Shown one piece after another: positions 24,397 to 33,660 of a stretch of DNA of 64,000 nucleotides. Position 1 is the stretch's first letter; each line of letters starts with the position of its first letter. Source of the DNA: Salinimicrobium sp035607535 (GTDB lineage Bacteria > Bacteroidota > Bacteroidia > Flavobacteriales > Flavobacteriaceae); the NCBI RefSeq assembly GCF_035607535.1, contig NZ_JAYDZX010000012.1, positions 62,001-126,000 of the forward strand. Reading direction: 5' to 3'. The notes below the pieces were generated by a model that worked only from the letters and a program-made list of their open reading frames with translations, made no database searches and was not told the DNA's origin. The translations under genes and the position numbers were made by a program.

Positions 24397-25428
24397 TTAA
24401 AAGAGGAATTTTCTTTTTCTTACCAGAAGCCAGATGATCACGGGTGCTCCCACGAGGGAAGTAATGGCATTTATGGGTAAGGTGTGTTCACTTCCCGGAA
24501 GTTGTGCTACCATGTCACATAGCAACATTAAAATAGCTCCGCCCAGAATCACCGCCGGCAACAGAATCCTGTGATCATTTACCGGAATGACCTGTCTTAT
24601 AAGGTGCGGAACTGCAAGTCCCACAAATGCGATTGGTCCTGCAAAGGCTGTAATACTACCTGCCAGTAGACTTGTGGAAATGATCAATAACAAGCGGTTT
24701 CTTCCAATATTCATTCCCAGGCTTCGGGCGTATTGCTCCCCCAGTAAAAGCGAATTTAGGTTCTTTATGCTGAAGAGGGCTATTAAAATTCCGGTTAGCC
24801 AAAAAATGCTGAGTACGAACACCTCGCTCCAGCTAAGATCACCCACACTTCCGAAGGACCAGAACACGTACTGCTGCAACTGCGCCGCCGGACTAAAATA
24901 TGACAACACGCTCACAACTGCCGACGTAAGGCTGGCAAACATGAGCCCGATGATAAGAATGGCCATGGTGTCTTTTAGTCTTACCGAAGCCAGTAAAACA
25001 GCAAGTAATACGAGGAGACTTCCAAGGCTGGAGGCTATCACCAGGCCCCATTCTGACAACAGAATGCTTCCGGCAAGCCCTCCAGTTAATGTTGCTCCCA
25101 TGAGTACTACCGCAACTCCCAAACTGGCTCCGCTGCTTAGTCCCAGTACATATGGACCTGCCAGTGGATTCCGGAACATCGTTTGCATCAGCATTCCGCT
25201 TACAGCGAGACCAGAGCCTGTTAAAACGGCTGTGATTGCTTTTGGGATACGATATTCGGTAATAATATATTGCCAGCTCTCGTTGGCTGTTTCCGAAGAG
25301 AACAAAACAGCAATTACTTCCTCAAAAGGGATGTTTACAGACCCCAGGCTAATGTTGAGAAACCACACTGCCACTGTCACTCCCAGGAGGAGCAAGAGCA
25401 CAGCGGTATAAGAGCGGGTGGTTTCCAA
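24397..25428 (-). CDS. FecCD/BtuC-family ABC importer permease
   Basis: 343 residues with about ten transmembrane helices. Hallmarks are SGLAVSGMLMQTMFRNPLAGPYVLGLSSGASLG (about 75-107) and the EAA-like coupling loop in AGPIAFVGLAVPHLIR (about 262-277). It builds the channel through which the ATPase dimer drives vitamin or siderophore import. Position between a binding protein and an ATPase and next to a cobalamin riboswitch with BtuB supports corrinoid import. It starts at the base before the SBP stop. Confidence 0.9.
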   Translation of the reverse strand: METTRSYTAVLLLLLGVTVAVWFLNISLGSVNIPFEEVIAVLFSSETANESWQYIITEYRIPKAITAVLTGSGLAVSGMLMQTMFRNPLAGPYVLGLSSGASLGVAVVLMGATLTGGLAGSILLSEWGLVIASSLGSLLVLLAVLLASVRLKDTMAILIIGLMFASLTSAVVSVLSYFSPAAQLQQYVFWSFGSVGDLSWSEVFVLSIFWLTGILIALFSIKNLNSLLLGEQYARSLGMNIGRNRLLLIISTSLLAGSITAFAGPIAFVGLAVPHLIRQVIPVNDHRILLPAVILGGAILMLLCDMVAQLPGSEHTLPINAITSLVGAPVIIWLLVRKRKFLF

Positions 25429-26574
25429 CTAGTCCAGTGGTTTATAAAAGGTGGTGGTATATTCAGGTAGCAGCTGTGGATGAAAAATGGAGATCAGATC
25501 TTTCAGGACCAGATCGGGTCGCATTGGGGCGAGCTCGTAAAAAATTACGCCGCCGGTTTCCCCTTTTTCGCTCGAAAAGGTATAGATGTTCTGCTCCTGA
25601 AAAGCTTTAAATCTGGTGTAATGAGGAGAGGCATTTTTTAGCTCTTCATAGGCTGTGAATTGCGCCGGACCAACCCAAAATTCGGCATTGGCAGCTTCTG
25701 CCAGAACGGTTTCAAAAGAGAGGGAAAGACTTCCTGTACCTTCGGTATCTCCAAAAAGATAATTAGCATTGGCATCTTTGATGAAAAGTGCCTGCCACGA
25801 ATTACCTGCCGGGAGGTACCATTGATCTTTATACATGGAGCCCGCCACCACTGTAGGAGTTTCTTCAGCTTTTTTTGCGAGTTCCTTTGCAGACAAATAG
25901 TTTTTTTCTACCTCTTCAAAAAAGGCATTTGCCTGCTCCATTTTTAGGAAGAAGGCACCAAAGAATTTTATCCATTCCACTTTTCCCAGTGGAGAACTTT
26001 CAGTCCAGTCGGCGTTAAAAACTACCGGAATTCCGCTTTTTTGGAGGGTGTTGAAGCTCTTGTTGCTGCCGTCAATGGAAAAGCCTATCACCACATCGGG
26101 CTGCAGGTCCAGTAGGTTTTCTGTGTTTAGAGCTTCATTTTTTCCAAGCTCTCTTACTTTTCCTTCAGTAATTAATTTTCTGGTCTTTTCCGATGAAATA
26201 TAATCCAAACCCGGAAAACCGACCAGAGAGCCTTCGGTCTCCAGTATTTCAAGTGATGGGATATGAGTAGTGGAGGTGACTACCATTTTTTCTACCGGGA
26301 TTTGGATCCTTTCGTCAAACTTCACATTCTGCGGTACATCTGCTCCTTCCTTAGCCAATAAATAGCGGTAGGTCCTATCGGCATTGGGCCATGGATTTTC
26401 CACCTTAAGGATCATGTGATCCCCAAAATTTATGATTTTTAGACCCGATGCATATTTTATCTCAATTTCCTCTCCTTCCTGCGTCAACAGCGGAGTCTCT
26501 TCCTTTTCCTCAGATTTGCAACCCAGGATAAGGATCGAAAATAACAGGATGATCTTGTATGGAATTTTCTTCAT
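25429..26574 (-). CDS. lipoprotein substrate-binding protein of the corrinoid ABC importer (BtuF-like)
   Basis: 381 residues with a lipobox (KIILLFSILILGCKSEE, Cys about residue 19). Two Rossmann-like lobes of a type III binding protein follow (VVTSTTHIPSLEILETEGSLVGFPGLD; LLDLQPDVVIGFSIDG; VVFNADWTESSPLGKVEWIKFFGAF). The tether places it on the outer face of the inner membrane or the inner face of the outer membrane. Corrinoid as ligand is inferred from the neighbours; a siderophore SBP would look similar. First gene of the minus-strand unit that diverges from the riboswitch. Confidence 0.85.
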   Translation of the reverse strand: MKKIPYKIILLFSILILGCKSEEKEETPLLTQEGEEIEIKYASGLKIINFGDHMILKVENPWPNADRTYRYLLAKEGADVPQNVKFDERIQIPVEKMVVTSTTHIPSLEILETEGSLVGFPGLDYISSEKTRKLITEGKVRELGKNEALNTENLLDLQPDVVIGFSIDGSNKSFNTLQKSGIPVVFNADWTESSPLGKVEWIKFFGAFFLKMEQANAFFEEVEKNYLSAKELAKKAEETPTVVAGSMYKDQWYLPAGNSWQALFIKDANANYLFGDTEGTGSLSLSFETVLAEAANAEFWVGPAQFTAYEELKNASPHYTRFKAFQEQNIYTFSSEKGETGGVIFYELAPMRPDLVLKDLISIFHPQLLPEYTTTFYKPLD

Positions 26575-26642
26575 TGGCAGTTCAAAAGTAAGATTATTTA
26601 AAATTATTGAGAGCGGAAGAATTGAATTGTTTATTTTCGCAG

Positions 26643-26960
26643 TGAAATTTTGGTTCGATTGTTTTCTGAGGTTTTTCAGAAAGAAAAGACATCGATTAAA
26701 AGGGAATCAGGGGAAGTTAGAAGTACGAATGACGAAATACGAAATTCTGTCGATAACTTCCGAAGCGATTTTTGAGTTTGAATTACTTCTAACCTCTAAC
26801 TTCTAAAATCTACCTTCAAGTAAGCCTGAGCTGTTCCCGCAACTGTAAGCTTAGTTCCGATGCGTCGGAATGCCTTTTGTACGCTTCATACCACTGTCTC
26901 CATAGCTATCGGGATGGGAAGGTCAACAAAAGGACGCGAGCCAGGAGACCTGCCAATTTT
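26643..26960 (+). promoter_or_regulatory. cobalamin riboswitch with a large insertion
   Basis: The core is complete: GGGAATCAGG (26702-26711), CCTGAGCTGTTCCCGCAACTGTAAG (around 26825-26849, written here only to mark the CCCGCAACTG box), hairpin TTCCGA-TGCG-TCGGAA (26855-26870), CCACTG and GGGAAGG arms (26891-26922) and the B12 box GCCAGGAGACCTGCC (26940-26954). The closing stem start is approximate. It should repress btuB when adenosyl- or other cobalamin is bound. Unusually, about 112 nt separate the first two blocks where about 6-8 nt are normal. A hairpin GGCTTT/AAAGCC (26978-26996) lies before the btuB ATG. Confidence 0.9.
26712..26823. repeat. 7-bp-period element with facing arms inside the riboswitch
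   Basis: Left arm: heptamers GAAGTTA, GAAGTAC, GAATGAC, GAAATAC, GAAATTC from 26713. Right arm: ACTTCTA, ACCTCTA, ACTTCTA, AAATCTA, CCTTCAA from 26785. GTTAGAAGT (26716-26724) is the exact complement of ACTTCTAAC (26785-26793). The closing pair is TCAGG with CCTGA, part of the riboswitch itself, so the element is a hairpin extension. Confidence 0.7.
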
Positions 26961-27001
26961 CAGCAATTAAAACCTTTGGCTTTCGGGAAAAAAGCCTGCG
27001 G

Positions 27002-28834
27002 ATGATGAAAAAAAGCGTCTTCTACATTTTATTTCCACTGCTACTCTGTTCCTTCACGGGATACGGTCAGCTCGACTCAATTAATTATTTGGAGGAAGTT
27101 GTGCTGAGTGATGTACATCTTTTTCGGAACTCTGAGACTAACACTGTTCAGGTTTTAAACGATTCTGTACTGCAGCAAAATCCGCCGGCGCTCACTTCTG
27201 TACTTAAATTCAATTCTCCGATTTACTTCAGGGAGAATGGGCCGGCAATGGTAGCTTCAGCTTCTTTTAGAGGAACAACGGCTTCCCAGACAGCTGTGGT
27301 TTGGAATGGAATCAATATCAATTCTCAGTTTACCGGGCAAACAGATTTTAATACCATCCTTACTTCCGGATATGAGAACGTTGCTATCCGGTCGGGTGGG
27401 GGAAGTGTCTTGTATGGCAGCGGCGCGATTGGAGGTAGTGTGCATCTCAACAATCGGTTCAGGTTTAGTAAGGGTTTTCAAAATGAAATCAGATTACGCT
27501 ATGGCAGCTTTGACACCCGGTTCGCTAATTTTGATTCTGAATTTTCTACAGAAAAGCTGAGCCTTCAGTTAAATGTTGCCCGACATGACAGCCAGAATGA
27601 TTTTCCTTACCCCAATTCAGAAAAAAAGAACGAGAATGGAGACTTTTCTAATACCGCTATAAGTGCGGCAGCCGCCTATCTCCTTAACCACAGCAACAGC
27701 CTAAAATTCTATACCGCATATTTTGATGGGGAAAGAGGTTTCTCGGGCACGCTTACTGCTCCTTCCAGGAGTAAATATGAAGATCTTAACAGTAGAAATT
27801 TACTGGAATGGAAAAGTTATTTAGGTGATTTTACATCCACTTTGCGGCTGGCATACCTGGAGGAACGCTACAGGTATTTCGAGAACAGGAATAGAGAAAA
27901 CTACAGCTATGGAAGGGCAAAGACAGGAATTGTAAAATATGATCTTGAGTACGATCTGGGTTATGATAAAAAATTATTTGCCTTAGTAGAGTATAATACT
28001 ACGGCGGGCGAAGGAACTAATATAAGCGGGTCACAAGAGAGAAATACCAGTTCTGCAGGGCTGCTTTTTACACATAATCTGTACCCTTTGAAATATGAAA
28101 TTAGTGCAAGAGCTGAGTTTTCAGATCGATATGATTCGCCTTTGCTCTTTTCAGCCGGGACTTCTTATGCGATAACAGGGAATTATCTTCTAAAGCTAAA
28201 TATCTCAAGCAATTACAGGATTCCGACTTTTAATGATCTTTTTTGGCACAATGGAGGAAATCTGGACCTGCAACCGGAAAAGTCCTTACAGGCTGAAGTG
28301 GGGCAGGAGTTGCAGATCTCCACCCTTGAACTCAGCATCGTAGGATTTATTATCGACACCGAAGATCTTCTGCGCTGGGTACCATCTACAGATGGAGTTT
28401 GGAGACCAGAAAATACTGAAGAAACACTTAATTATGGTCTCGAAGCAACAGCCGACTGGAACAGGAACCTGAACGGTCATATTTTCAATTTTAGCGGTAC
28501 CTATGCTTATACCCGTGCCCTCGATCAGGAAAACGGGAACCAACTTATTTTTGTTCCCAAACATAAGGCCACAGCTTCGGCGGGTTACGGTTTTGGAAAT
28601 TTCAACAGTTACTTTCAAATGCTCTATAATGGAGAGGTCTTCACTTCTTCAGACAATCGTTATTCCCTCGAGTCCTACACCGTAGCGAACGCCGGATTGG
28701 GTTATGACCTTATTACACAAAAGCTGAACCTCGAACTGGAGGTACGCAATATTTCCAATGCTTCATATCTAAGCATGCCTTCAAAACCTATGCCGGGGCG
28801 ATCATTTTATACTTCATTAATCTTTAAATTTTAA
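27002..28834 (+). CDS. btuB: TonB-dependent cobalamin receptor (BtuB-like)
   Basis: 610 residues with a signal peptide (about 1-22). A plug domain follows (about 40-150, NSPIYFRENGPAMVASASFRGTTASQTAVVWNGININ; SGGGSVLYGSGAIGGSVHL), then a 22-strand-type barrel ending in F (SFYTSLIFKF). This length is that of E. coli BtuB. It takes corrinoids across the outer membrane using the TonB system. The call rests on the cobalamin riboswitch 42 bases upstream and on the BtuG-like and BtuFCD-like neighbours. The first of two ATG codons in a row is used as the start. Confidence 0.9.
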   Translation: MMKKSVFYILFPLLLCSFTGYGQLDSINYLEEVVLSDVHLFRNSETNTVQVLNDSVLQQNPPALTSVLKFNSPIYFRENGPAMVASASFRGTTASQTAVVWNGININSQFTGQTDFNTILTSGYENVAIRSGGGSVLYGSGAIGGSVHLNNRFRFSKGFQNEIRLRYGSFDTRFANFDSEFSTEKLSLQLNVARHDSQNDFPYPNSEKKNENGDFSNTAISAAAAYLLNHSNSLKFYTAYFDGERGFSGTLTAPSRSKYEDLNSRNLLEWKSYLGDFTSTLRLAYLEERYRYFENRNRENYSYGRAKTGIVKYDLEYDLGYDKKLFALVEYNTTAGEGTNISGSQERNTSSAGLLFTHNLYPLKYEISARAEFSDRYDSPLLFSAGTSYAITGNYLLKLNISSNYRIPTFNDLFWHNGGNLDLQPEKSLQAEVGQELQISTLELSIVGFIIDTEDLLRWVPSTDGVWRPENTEETLNYGLEATADWNRNLNGHIFNFSGTYAYTRALDQENGNQLIFVPKHKATASAGYGFGNFNSYFQMLYNGEVFTSSDNRYSLESYTVANAGLGYDLITQKLNLELEVRNISNASYLSMPSKPMPGRSFYTSLIFKF

Positions 28835-28837
28835 CCA

Positions 28838-29905
28838 ATGCAAATTAGAAACTATCTTTTACTGCTTTTTATGTTCTCACTTTTGACTTCTTGTGAGGTT
28901 GATGACGATAACAATCCTGTCCCCGATAATTCCGGAGCTTTTTCTGAAGGAATTCTTGTGCTCAACGAAGGTCTTTGGGGTCAGGGAAATTCATCTGTAT
29001 CTTTTATCGATGGAGCAACAGGAGAGGTAAAACAGGGAATTTATTCTGAAGTCAATGGAAGTGATCTCGGAGATACAGCTTCAGATATAGGATTTTATGA
29101 AGACCTTGCCTTTATTGTCGTGAATGTGTCCAACACCATTGAGATTGTGGACCGCAGAACGTTTGAAAGCGTGGCAACTATTGATTCTGAACTGGAAAAC
29201 CCTCGAAAAATAGCTTTTCTAATGGGGCTGGCTTATATCACTAATTGGGGAGACGCATCAGATCCTTCAGATGATTTCATAGCTGTTTTCGATGCGCGCA
29301 CTTTTGATTTTCTGGACAAGATAGAAGTTGAAGAAGGACCTGAGGATATCCTGGCAATAGGAGAGAAATTGTTTGTAGCACACCAGGGTGGATGGAGCTT
29401 TAATGATATTATAAGTGTAATCTCGGGAGATGAAGTAGAAAAGACGATAACTGTTGGTGATGTTCCCAATGACCTTTCTGAAGACAATGGATTTCTCTGG
29501 GTTTCCAGTGCCGGACTGCCAGATTACGCAGGAGAAACTGCAGGCGAAATAAGTAAGATAGATCTGTCAACCATGGAAGTAGTTAAAACTTTCAGTAATG
29601 CTGCTGCTACCTGGCACCCTTCAAATATAACTGTAGAGAATGGTCTTGTTTATTATACTTTAGGAACAGAGGTTTATAGCTTTGGCAGCGGGGAGGAAAC
29701 CTTACCTTCAGAACCTCTTTTTAATATGGAGGAGGTGTCTAACCTCTACGGGTTTAGACTTCACGAGGGCAGGATCTATGCTGCTTCTGCAAGTGCAGAT
29801 TATACAGGAGATGGAAAGTTATATATTTATAATACGGCCTCGGGGAATCTGGAAAATACATATGATACAGGGATAAATCCCAATGGAATTTTCATTGCAG
29901 AATAA
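28838..29905 (+). CDS. surface lipoprotein beta-propeller, BtuG-like (DUF5074)
   Basis: 355 residues with a lipobox (LLLLFMFSLLTSCEVDDDN, Cys about residue 19) and a DDD-rich stretch after the Cys, typical of Bacteroidota lipoproteins exported to the cell surface. The rest is a seven-bladed YncE/DUF5074-type propeller (EGILVLNEGLWGQGNSSVSFID, repeated strand-turn units such as VSGDEVEKTITVGDVPND). Bacteroides BtuG has this architecture, binds cobalamin very tightly and passes it to BtuB. It starts three bases after the btuB stop. BtuG function is inferred from architecture and context. Confidence 0.8.
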   Translation: MQIRNYLLLLFMFSLLTSCEVDDDNNPVPDNSGAFSEGILVLNEGLWGQGNSSVSFIDGATGEVKQGIYSEVNGSDLGDTASDIGFYEDLAFIVVNVSNTIEIVDRRTFESVATIDSELENPRKIAFLMGLAYITNWGDASDPSDDFIAVFDARTFDFLDKIEVEEGPEDILAIGEKLFVAHQGGWSFNDIISVISGDEVEKTITVGDVPNDLSEDNGFLWVSSAGLPDYAGETAGEISKIDLSTMEVVKTFSNAAATWHPSNITVENGLVYYTLGTEVYSFGSGEETLPSEPLFNMEEVSNLYGFRLHEGRIYAASASADYTGDGKLYIYNTASGNLENTYDTGINPNGIFIAE

Positions 29906-29925
29906 GTAGTGATAATAACGTCAAC

Positions 29926-29955
29926 AAAAAATCCCGCTGTAAAGCGGGATTTTTT
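29926..29955. terminator. bidirectional terminator between btuG-like gene and S41 peptidase
   Basis: AAAAAATCCCGCT (29926-29938), loop GTAA, AGCGGGATTTTTT (29943-29955). T tracts on both strands let it end the btuB-btuG transcript and the convergent peptidase transcript. Confidence 0.9.
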
Positions 29956-29977
29956 AATTTATTCTGATTTAAAATTT

Positions 29978-31492
29978 TTACTTTTTATTAAAAATGAAAG
30001 GCAATTGATTTTTTGGATCATCCAAACTTATAAAAAATCCTTTCTCGTCTTCCATGGGTATTTCACGAAAATCAAGTGCATGCTCATCGGCTTTCTTCTG
30101 GTAAGCGGCTGAAACGCTACTGACGCCTGTTATTGCCTCAATTGTTCTGGCTAAAAGAGGTTCATCTAATTCTCCCAGCTGGCCGAGATTGTTTATATCT
30201 TCCTCAATACGAATATCAGGAATTAATCCGTCTACGAAATCGGTGTAACCATTGGCATTAGCAAATTTGTAAATTAAAGGTTGAATGGCGTATTTATGAT
30301 TTGGATTGATATTCTTTTTATTTGTAAGACCTTCCGAATCATATAGGGTAATCGAGCCTTGAAATTTACCTCCGGTTTGAGTTCCTACATGAATTACTTC
30401 AATGTAAGGCTCCAGACCAATCAGGAAACTTTCGCTGGCAGAAAAACTCCGGCCAGTTTCAATGATGTGTACTCTATTAAGGTTTAGGCTATTTATTGCT
30501 TCTCCATTACTTATCTCATTATTATAGCGGCTATATAAATATTCGGGATTATTTTGTTGCCAATAACTTTGATAATCATCATTCCATACCTCTTGAGTGA
30601 AAATTTCTCCATTAAATTGCCCGGTCACCATACTAGCTAAATCTGATGAAAACTCGGAATATCCACCCCCATTGTATCTCAGATCCACAATTAGTTCTTC
30701 AATATTTTCGGATTTGAATCTTCCGAAAGTTTCGTTCAGCTTTACGTCATCAATCCCGAATTCCCCTAGAAACGAGGAGAGATACAGGTATCCTATTTTT
30801 ACCCCTTCAACCGTGAAGATCTTCTCGACAGCAATAGGATTTTCCTTAAATACGCTTTTAGTTACATTGATTGGATCCTCCACCTCGACAAGAAAACCAT
30901 CTTCAATGGTTGAGAGACCCAATTCTAAATTATCTGGGTTAAAAATGCTCTGGTAGTTATTAACTGTAATGTCGGTTCCGTTCACTTTTGAAATATAATC
31001 CGCTCGCTTAAGACCTGCAGCTTCGGCAGGGCCGTTAGGAGAAACATAAATAACGTAAGCCAAAACCTTAGTAGTGCTGTTGGGAGCATAAACTAAACCG
31101 TATCTGAAACCAGCAGATTTACTGGAGCCCTGAAGATAACTCTCCAGTTCTTCATAATCCTCTACAATCCAGCTAAACCTGTCCTCATCGGCAACCAGTC
31201 CACTGTAAAACAGGTCATCTGGAGTATCCCATTTTAAAAGATATTCATCTAAATCGGCCTGAGTAGAGAAATAATTGTCAGCTAATTCCGGAATATGGCT
31301 TTTATACAAATAGATATTGTTCATAGATTTCCAAATGAAATCTTTTATTTCGAGATCTTTCTTTTCTTCAGCAGTTAGTTCTACTGGTTCTACTTCCTCT
31401 TTCTTTTCTTCAACTTCCTCCACAACATCATCTTTTGAACAGGAGGTAAATAAAATTCCCAGCAGGAACAACGGCATAAAAAACTTCTTCAT
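29978..31492 (-). CDS. S41-family lipoprotein peptidase (Ctp-like), copy 1
   Basis: 504 residues with a lipobox (MPLFLLGILFTSCSKDD). A long acidic linker and helical cap are followed by a PDZ-like segment (about 150-235, VSPNGPAEAAGLKRADYISKVNG) and the S41 catalytic core. The nucleophile Ser lies in TGRSFSASESFLIGLEPY and the Lys base in GTQTGGKFQGSITLYD, both present. Likely anchored in an outer-membrane-facing position, cutting exported proteins near their C-termini. It shares domain order and motifs with the next gene, so the pair arose by duplication. Confidence 0.88.
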   Translation of the reverse strand: MKKFFMPLFLLGILFTSCSKDDVVEEVEEKKEEVEPVELTAEEKKDLEIKDFIWKSMNNIYLYKSHIPELADNYFSTQADLDEYLLKWDTPDDLFYSGLVADEDRFSWIVEDYEELESYLQGSSKSAGFRYGLVYAPNSTTKVLAYVIYVSPNGPAEAAGLKRADYISKVNGTDITVNNYQSIFNPDNLELGLSTIEDGFLVEVEDPINVTKSVFKENPIAVEKIFTVEGVKIGYLYLSSFLGEFGIDDVKLNETFGRFKSENIEELIVDLRYNGGGYSEFSSDLASMVTGQFNGEIFTQEVWNDDYQSYWQQNNPEYLYSRYNNEISNGEAINSLNLNRVHIIETGRSFSASESFLIGLEPYIEVIHVGTQTGGKFQGSITLYDSEGLTNKKNINPNHKYAIQPLIYKFANANGYTDFVDGLIPDIRIEEDINNLGQLGELDEPLLARTIEAITGVSSVSAAYQKKADEHALDFREIPMEDEKGFFISLDDPKNQLPFIFNKK

Positions 31493-31585
31493 GTATAATT
31501 TATTTATATGGTCGCTAAAACTAATCTAAACAGAGATATTACCAAAGAAAAAACATAAGGAATTGTTAATTTAACAGAACTAAAG

Positions 31586-33013
31586 TTACTTTAATAAAGG
31601 TTCTTCAGAATACATCTTCTGGTACAGTGGGTCGTACATTTGACTCTCTCCTAACACCTGCATTTTTTGTTTACTGTAATTCAAAGGCGGGTTGGTTCCC
31701 GATATAACAGCTAAAGCTGCAGCCAGTAAGGGTTCTTGAGGATCTCCTAAAATTCCCAGGGTTTGAATATTTTCACTTATTTCAACATCGGGTTCTAATC
31801 CATTCACGTAATCACTCACATTATTTGCATTGAGGGTTTTGTAAATAAGAGGTTGTACAGCATAAGTGTGACTAAGATTTGCGCCATTTCTTCTAAAGTT
31901 CGGGGAATCATATAAAGTGGTTGATGCCTGAAATTTTCCCGTTGTATTTTCTCCTACCTGTATGACTTCAATGTAAGGTTTAAGGCTGTTGATCAACAAT
32001 TCACTGGCAGATGCGGTTCTAAGTGTGGTGATGAAGTATACTTTTGACAGCCCCAGACTATTGATAGCAGCCCCGGTTCCGATATTACTGTTGAATCGAT
32101 TGATAAGACTTTCAGGGGCAGTGGTTTCGAGAAGGGTCTGGTAATCTTCATTCCATTGTTCCTTACTAAAGATCTCTCCCGCAAATTGTCCGGTGATCAT
32201 ACTTGCCAGATCATTTGCCGTTTCTACAGAGCCGCCACTGTTGTACCTTAGATCCACAATAAGATCGGAAATCCCTTCAGCTTTAAACATGGCGAAAGCA
32301 TTATTTAGAACGGCATCAAAACTGCTGGTAAAGCCATTATACATGAGGTAACCCACTTTTCCGTTCTCAGTTGTCAACGTTTTTGCGATGTAAACCGGAT
32401 TAGTAGAATATTCCTCCTTCTGAAGGGTTACCGTTTCCCCTGTAGAAACCACCTGTTCATCTCTAACTTCTGCCAACCCGATGGTATAGGTCGCCGGTTG
32501 AAGTAACCTGAAGTAATTTTCCCTGGTTAATTGAACTCCATCAACAGTATTAAATAAATCACCTCTTTCGATTCCCTTTTCTTCAGCCGAAGTATTGGGC
32601 AAGACATATCGCACATATCCTACAACTTCCTCTGAATTAGTGGTGTATGGTATTATTCCGTATTGCATTCCGTTTGACAGATTAAGGCCGTCGAAAGATC
32701 TTTCCAATGCGCGATAATCGGACACTAAAAAACTAAACTCATCATGATCGGCTACCAAACCTCTATAAAAGAGTTCTTCGGGGGAAGCAAAGCTCTCAAG
32801 AAACTCATTCAGCTCATCCTGATTTTCAAAGTGATCATCGGCCAATTCGGGAACATCTGCTTTATACAGATACATATCGTTCATAGCCCGCCAGATAAAA
32901 TTTTTAATCTCCAATTCGCTGGCAGGTCTAATGACATCATCCAGATCGTCATAACAGGAATTGGAGAGCAGCAACAGGCAACATAACAGCAGTAGGTTTG
33001 TAGTAGATTTCAT
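31586..33013 (-). CDS. S41-family lipoprotein peptidase (Ctp-like), copy 2
   Basis: 475 residues; lipobox in NLLLLCCLLLLSNSCYDDLDD. Same layout as copy 1: cap LEIKNFIWRAMNDMYLYKADVPELADDHF, PDZ-like region (VLPNTSAEEKGIERGDLFNTVDG), catalytic Ser in RTASASELLINSLKPY and Lys in GENTTGKFQASTTLYD. All catalytic residues are kept. Between the copies there are 93 bases without a terminator, so co-transcription is likely. The target proteins are unknown. Confidence 0.88.
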   Translation of the reverse strand: MKSTTNLLLLCCLLLLSNSCYDDLDDVIRPASELEIKNFIWRAMNDMYLYKADVPELADDHFENQDELNEFLESFASPEELFYRGLVADHDEFSFLVSDYRALERSFDGLNLSNGMQYGIIPYTTNSEEVVGYVRYVLPNTSAEEKGIERGDLFNTVDGVQLTRENYFRLLQPATYTIGLAEVRDEQVVSTGETVTLQKEEYSTNPVYIAKTLTTENGKVGYLMYNGFTSSFDAVLNNAFAMFKAEGISDLIVDLRYNSGGSVETANDLASMITGQFAGEIFSKEQWNEDYQTLLETTAPESLINRFNSNIGTGAAINSLGLSKVYFITTLRTASASELLINSLKPYIEVIQVGENTTGKFQASTTLYDSPNFRRNGANLSHTYAVQPLIYKTLNANNVSDYVNGLEPDVEISENIQTLGILGDPQEPLLAAALAVISGTNPPLNYSKQKMQVLGESQMYDPLYQKMYSEEPLLK

Positions 33014-33144
33014 AGCTTTAGCAACTTTTTGTTACCTATAAATGTACTTGAAAAAATAAACTTTTGAAGTTTTTGGTAACAAAAATGAATTGTATCCGTC
33101 GTAAAGGAAAGGGGGCAGTAAAAAGCCCTGCCAACCAAACCAAA

Positions 33145-33660
33145 ATGAAGCAGCATACTTTCATAAGTCTTATGAAACCGGTACAGGACAAGATGTACAG
33201 ACTTGCCTTGCGATTACTGGTCTCGAAGGAGGCGGCCGAAGATGCAACGCAGGAGGTAATGATGAAACTGTGGAGCCGCAAGGAGCAGTTAAGTTCTTAT
33301 AATAATCTGGAAGCATTTGCCATGACGGTTACTAAAAATTTTTGTTTGGACCAGCTCAAGCTGAAACAGAACAATAACCTTAGGATCGTTCACAGCAATT
33401 ATGAGTGCGGCGAAACTTCTTTACAACGTAAAGTTGAGGTGCAGGATGATCTAAACTGGGTTCAGAAGATCATTGCTGAATTGCCCGAGCAACAAAAGAT
33501 CCTTGTGCAGCTTCGGGAAGTGGAACAATATGAATATGAGGAGATCGCTGAAATGACCCAGATGAAAGAAACAGCTATACGGGTAGCTTTAAGCAGAGCC
33601 CGAAAGAAAATAAAAGAAGAAATGATTAAAAGACACCGCTATGGAATCGCAAATAATTGA
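33145..33660 (+). CDS. ECF-family RNA polymerase sigma factor
   Basis: 171 residues from MKQHTFISLMKPVQDKMYRLALRLL. An upstream in-frame ATG at 33064 would add 27 residues rich in K that do not fit the family. Region 2 is EAAEDATQEVMMKLWSRKEQL with FAMTVTKNFCLDQLK; region 4 is LPEQQKILVQLREVEQYEYEEIAEMTQMKETAIRVALSRARKKI. Followed by an overlapping membrane protein and two DUF4252 proteins, it forms an ECF regulon head operon. Confidence 0.9.
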   Translation: MKQHTFISLMKPVQDKMYRLALRLLVSKEAAEDATQEVMMKLWSRKEQLSSYNNLEAFAMTVTKNFCLDQLKLKQNNNLRIVHSNYECGETSLQRKVEVQDDLNWVQKIIAELPEQQKILVQLREVEQYEYEEIAEMTQMKETAIRVALSRARKKIKEEMIKRHRYGIANN

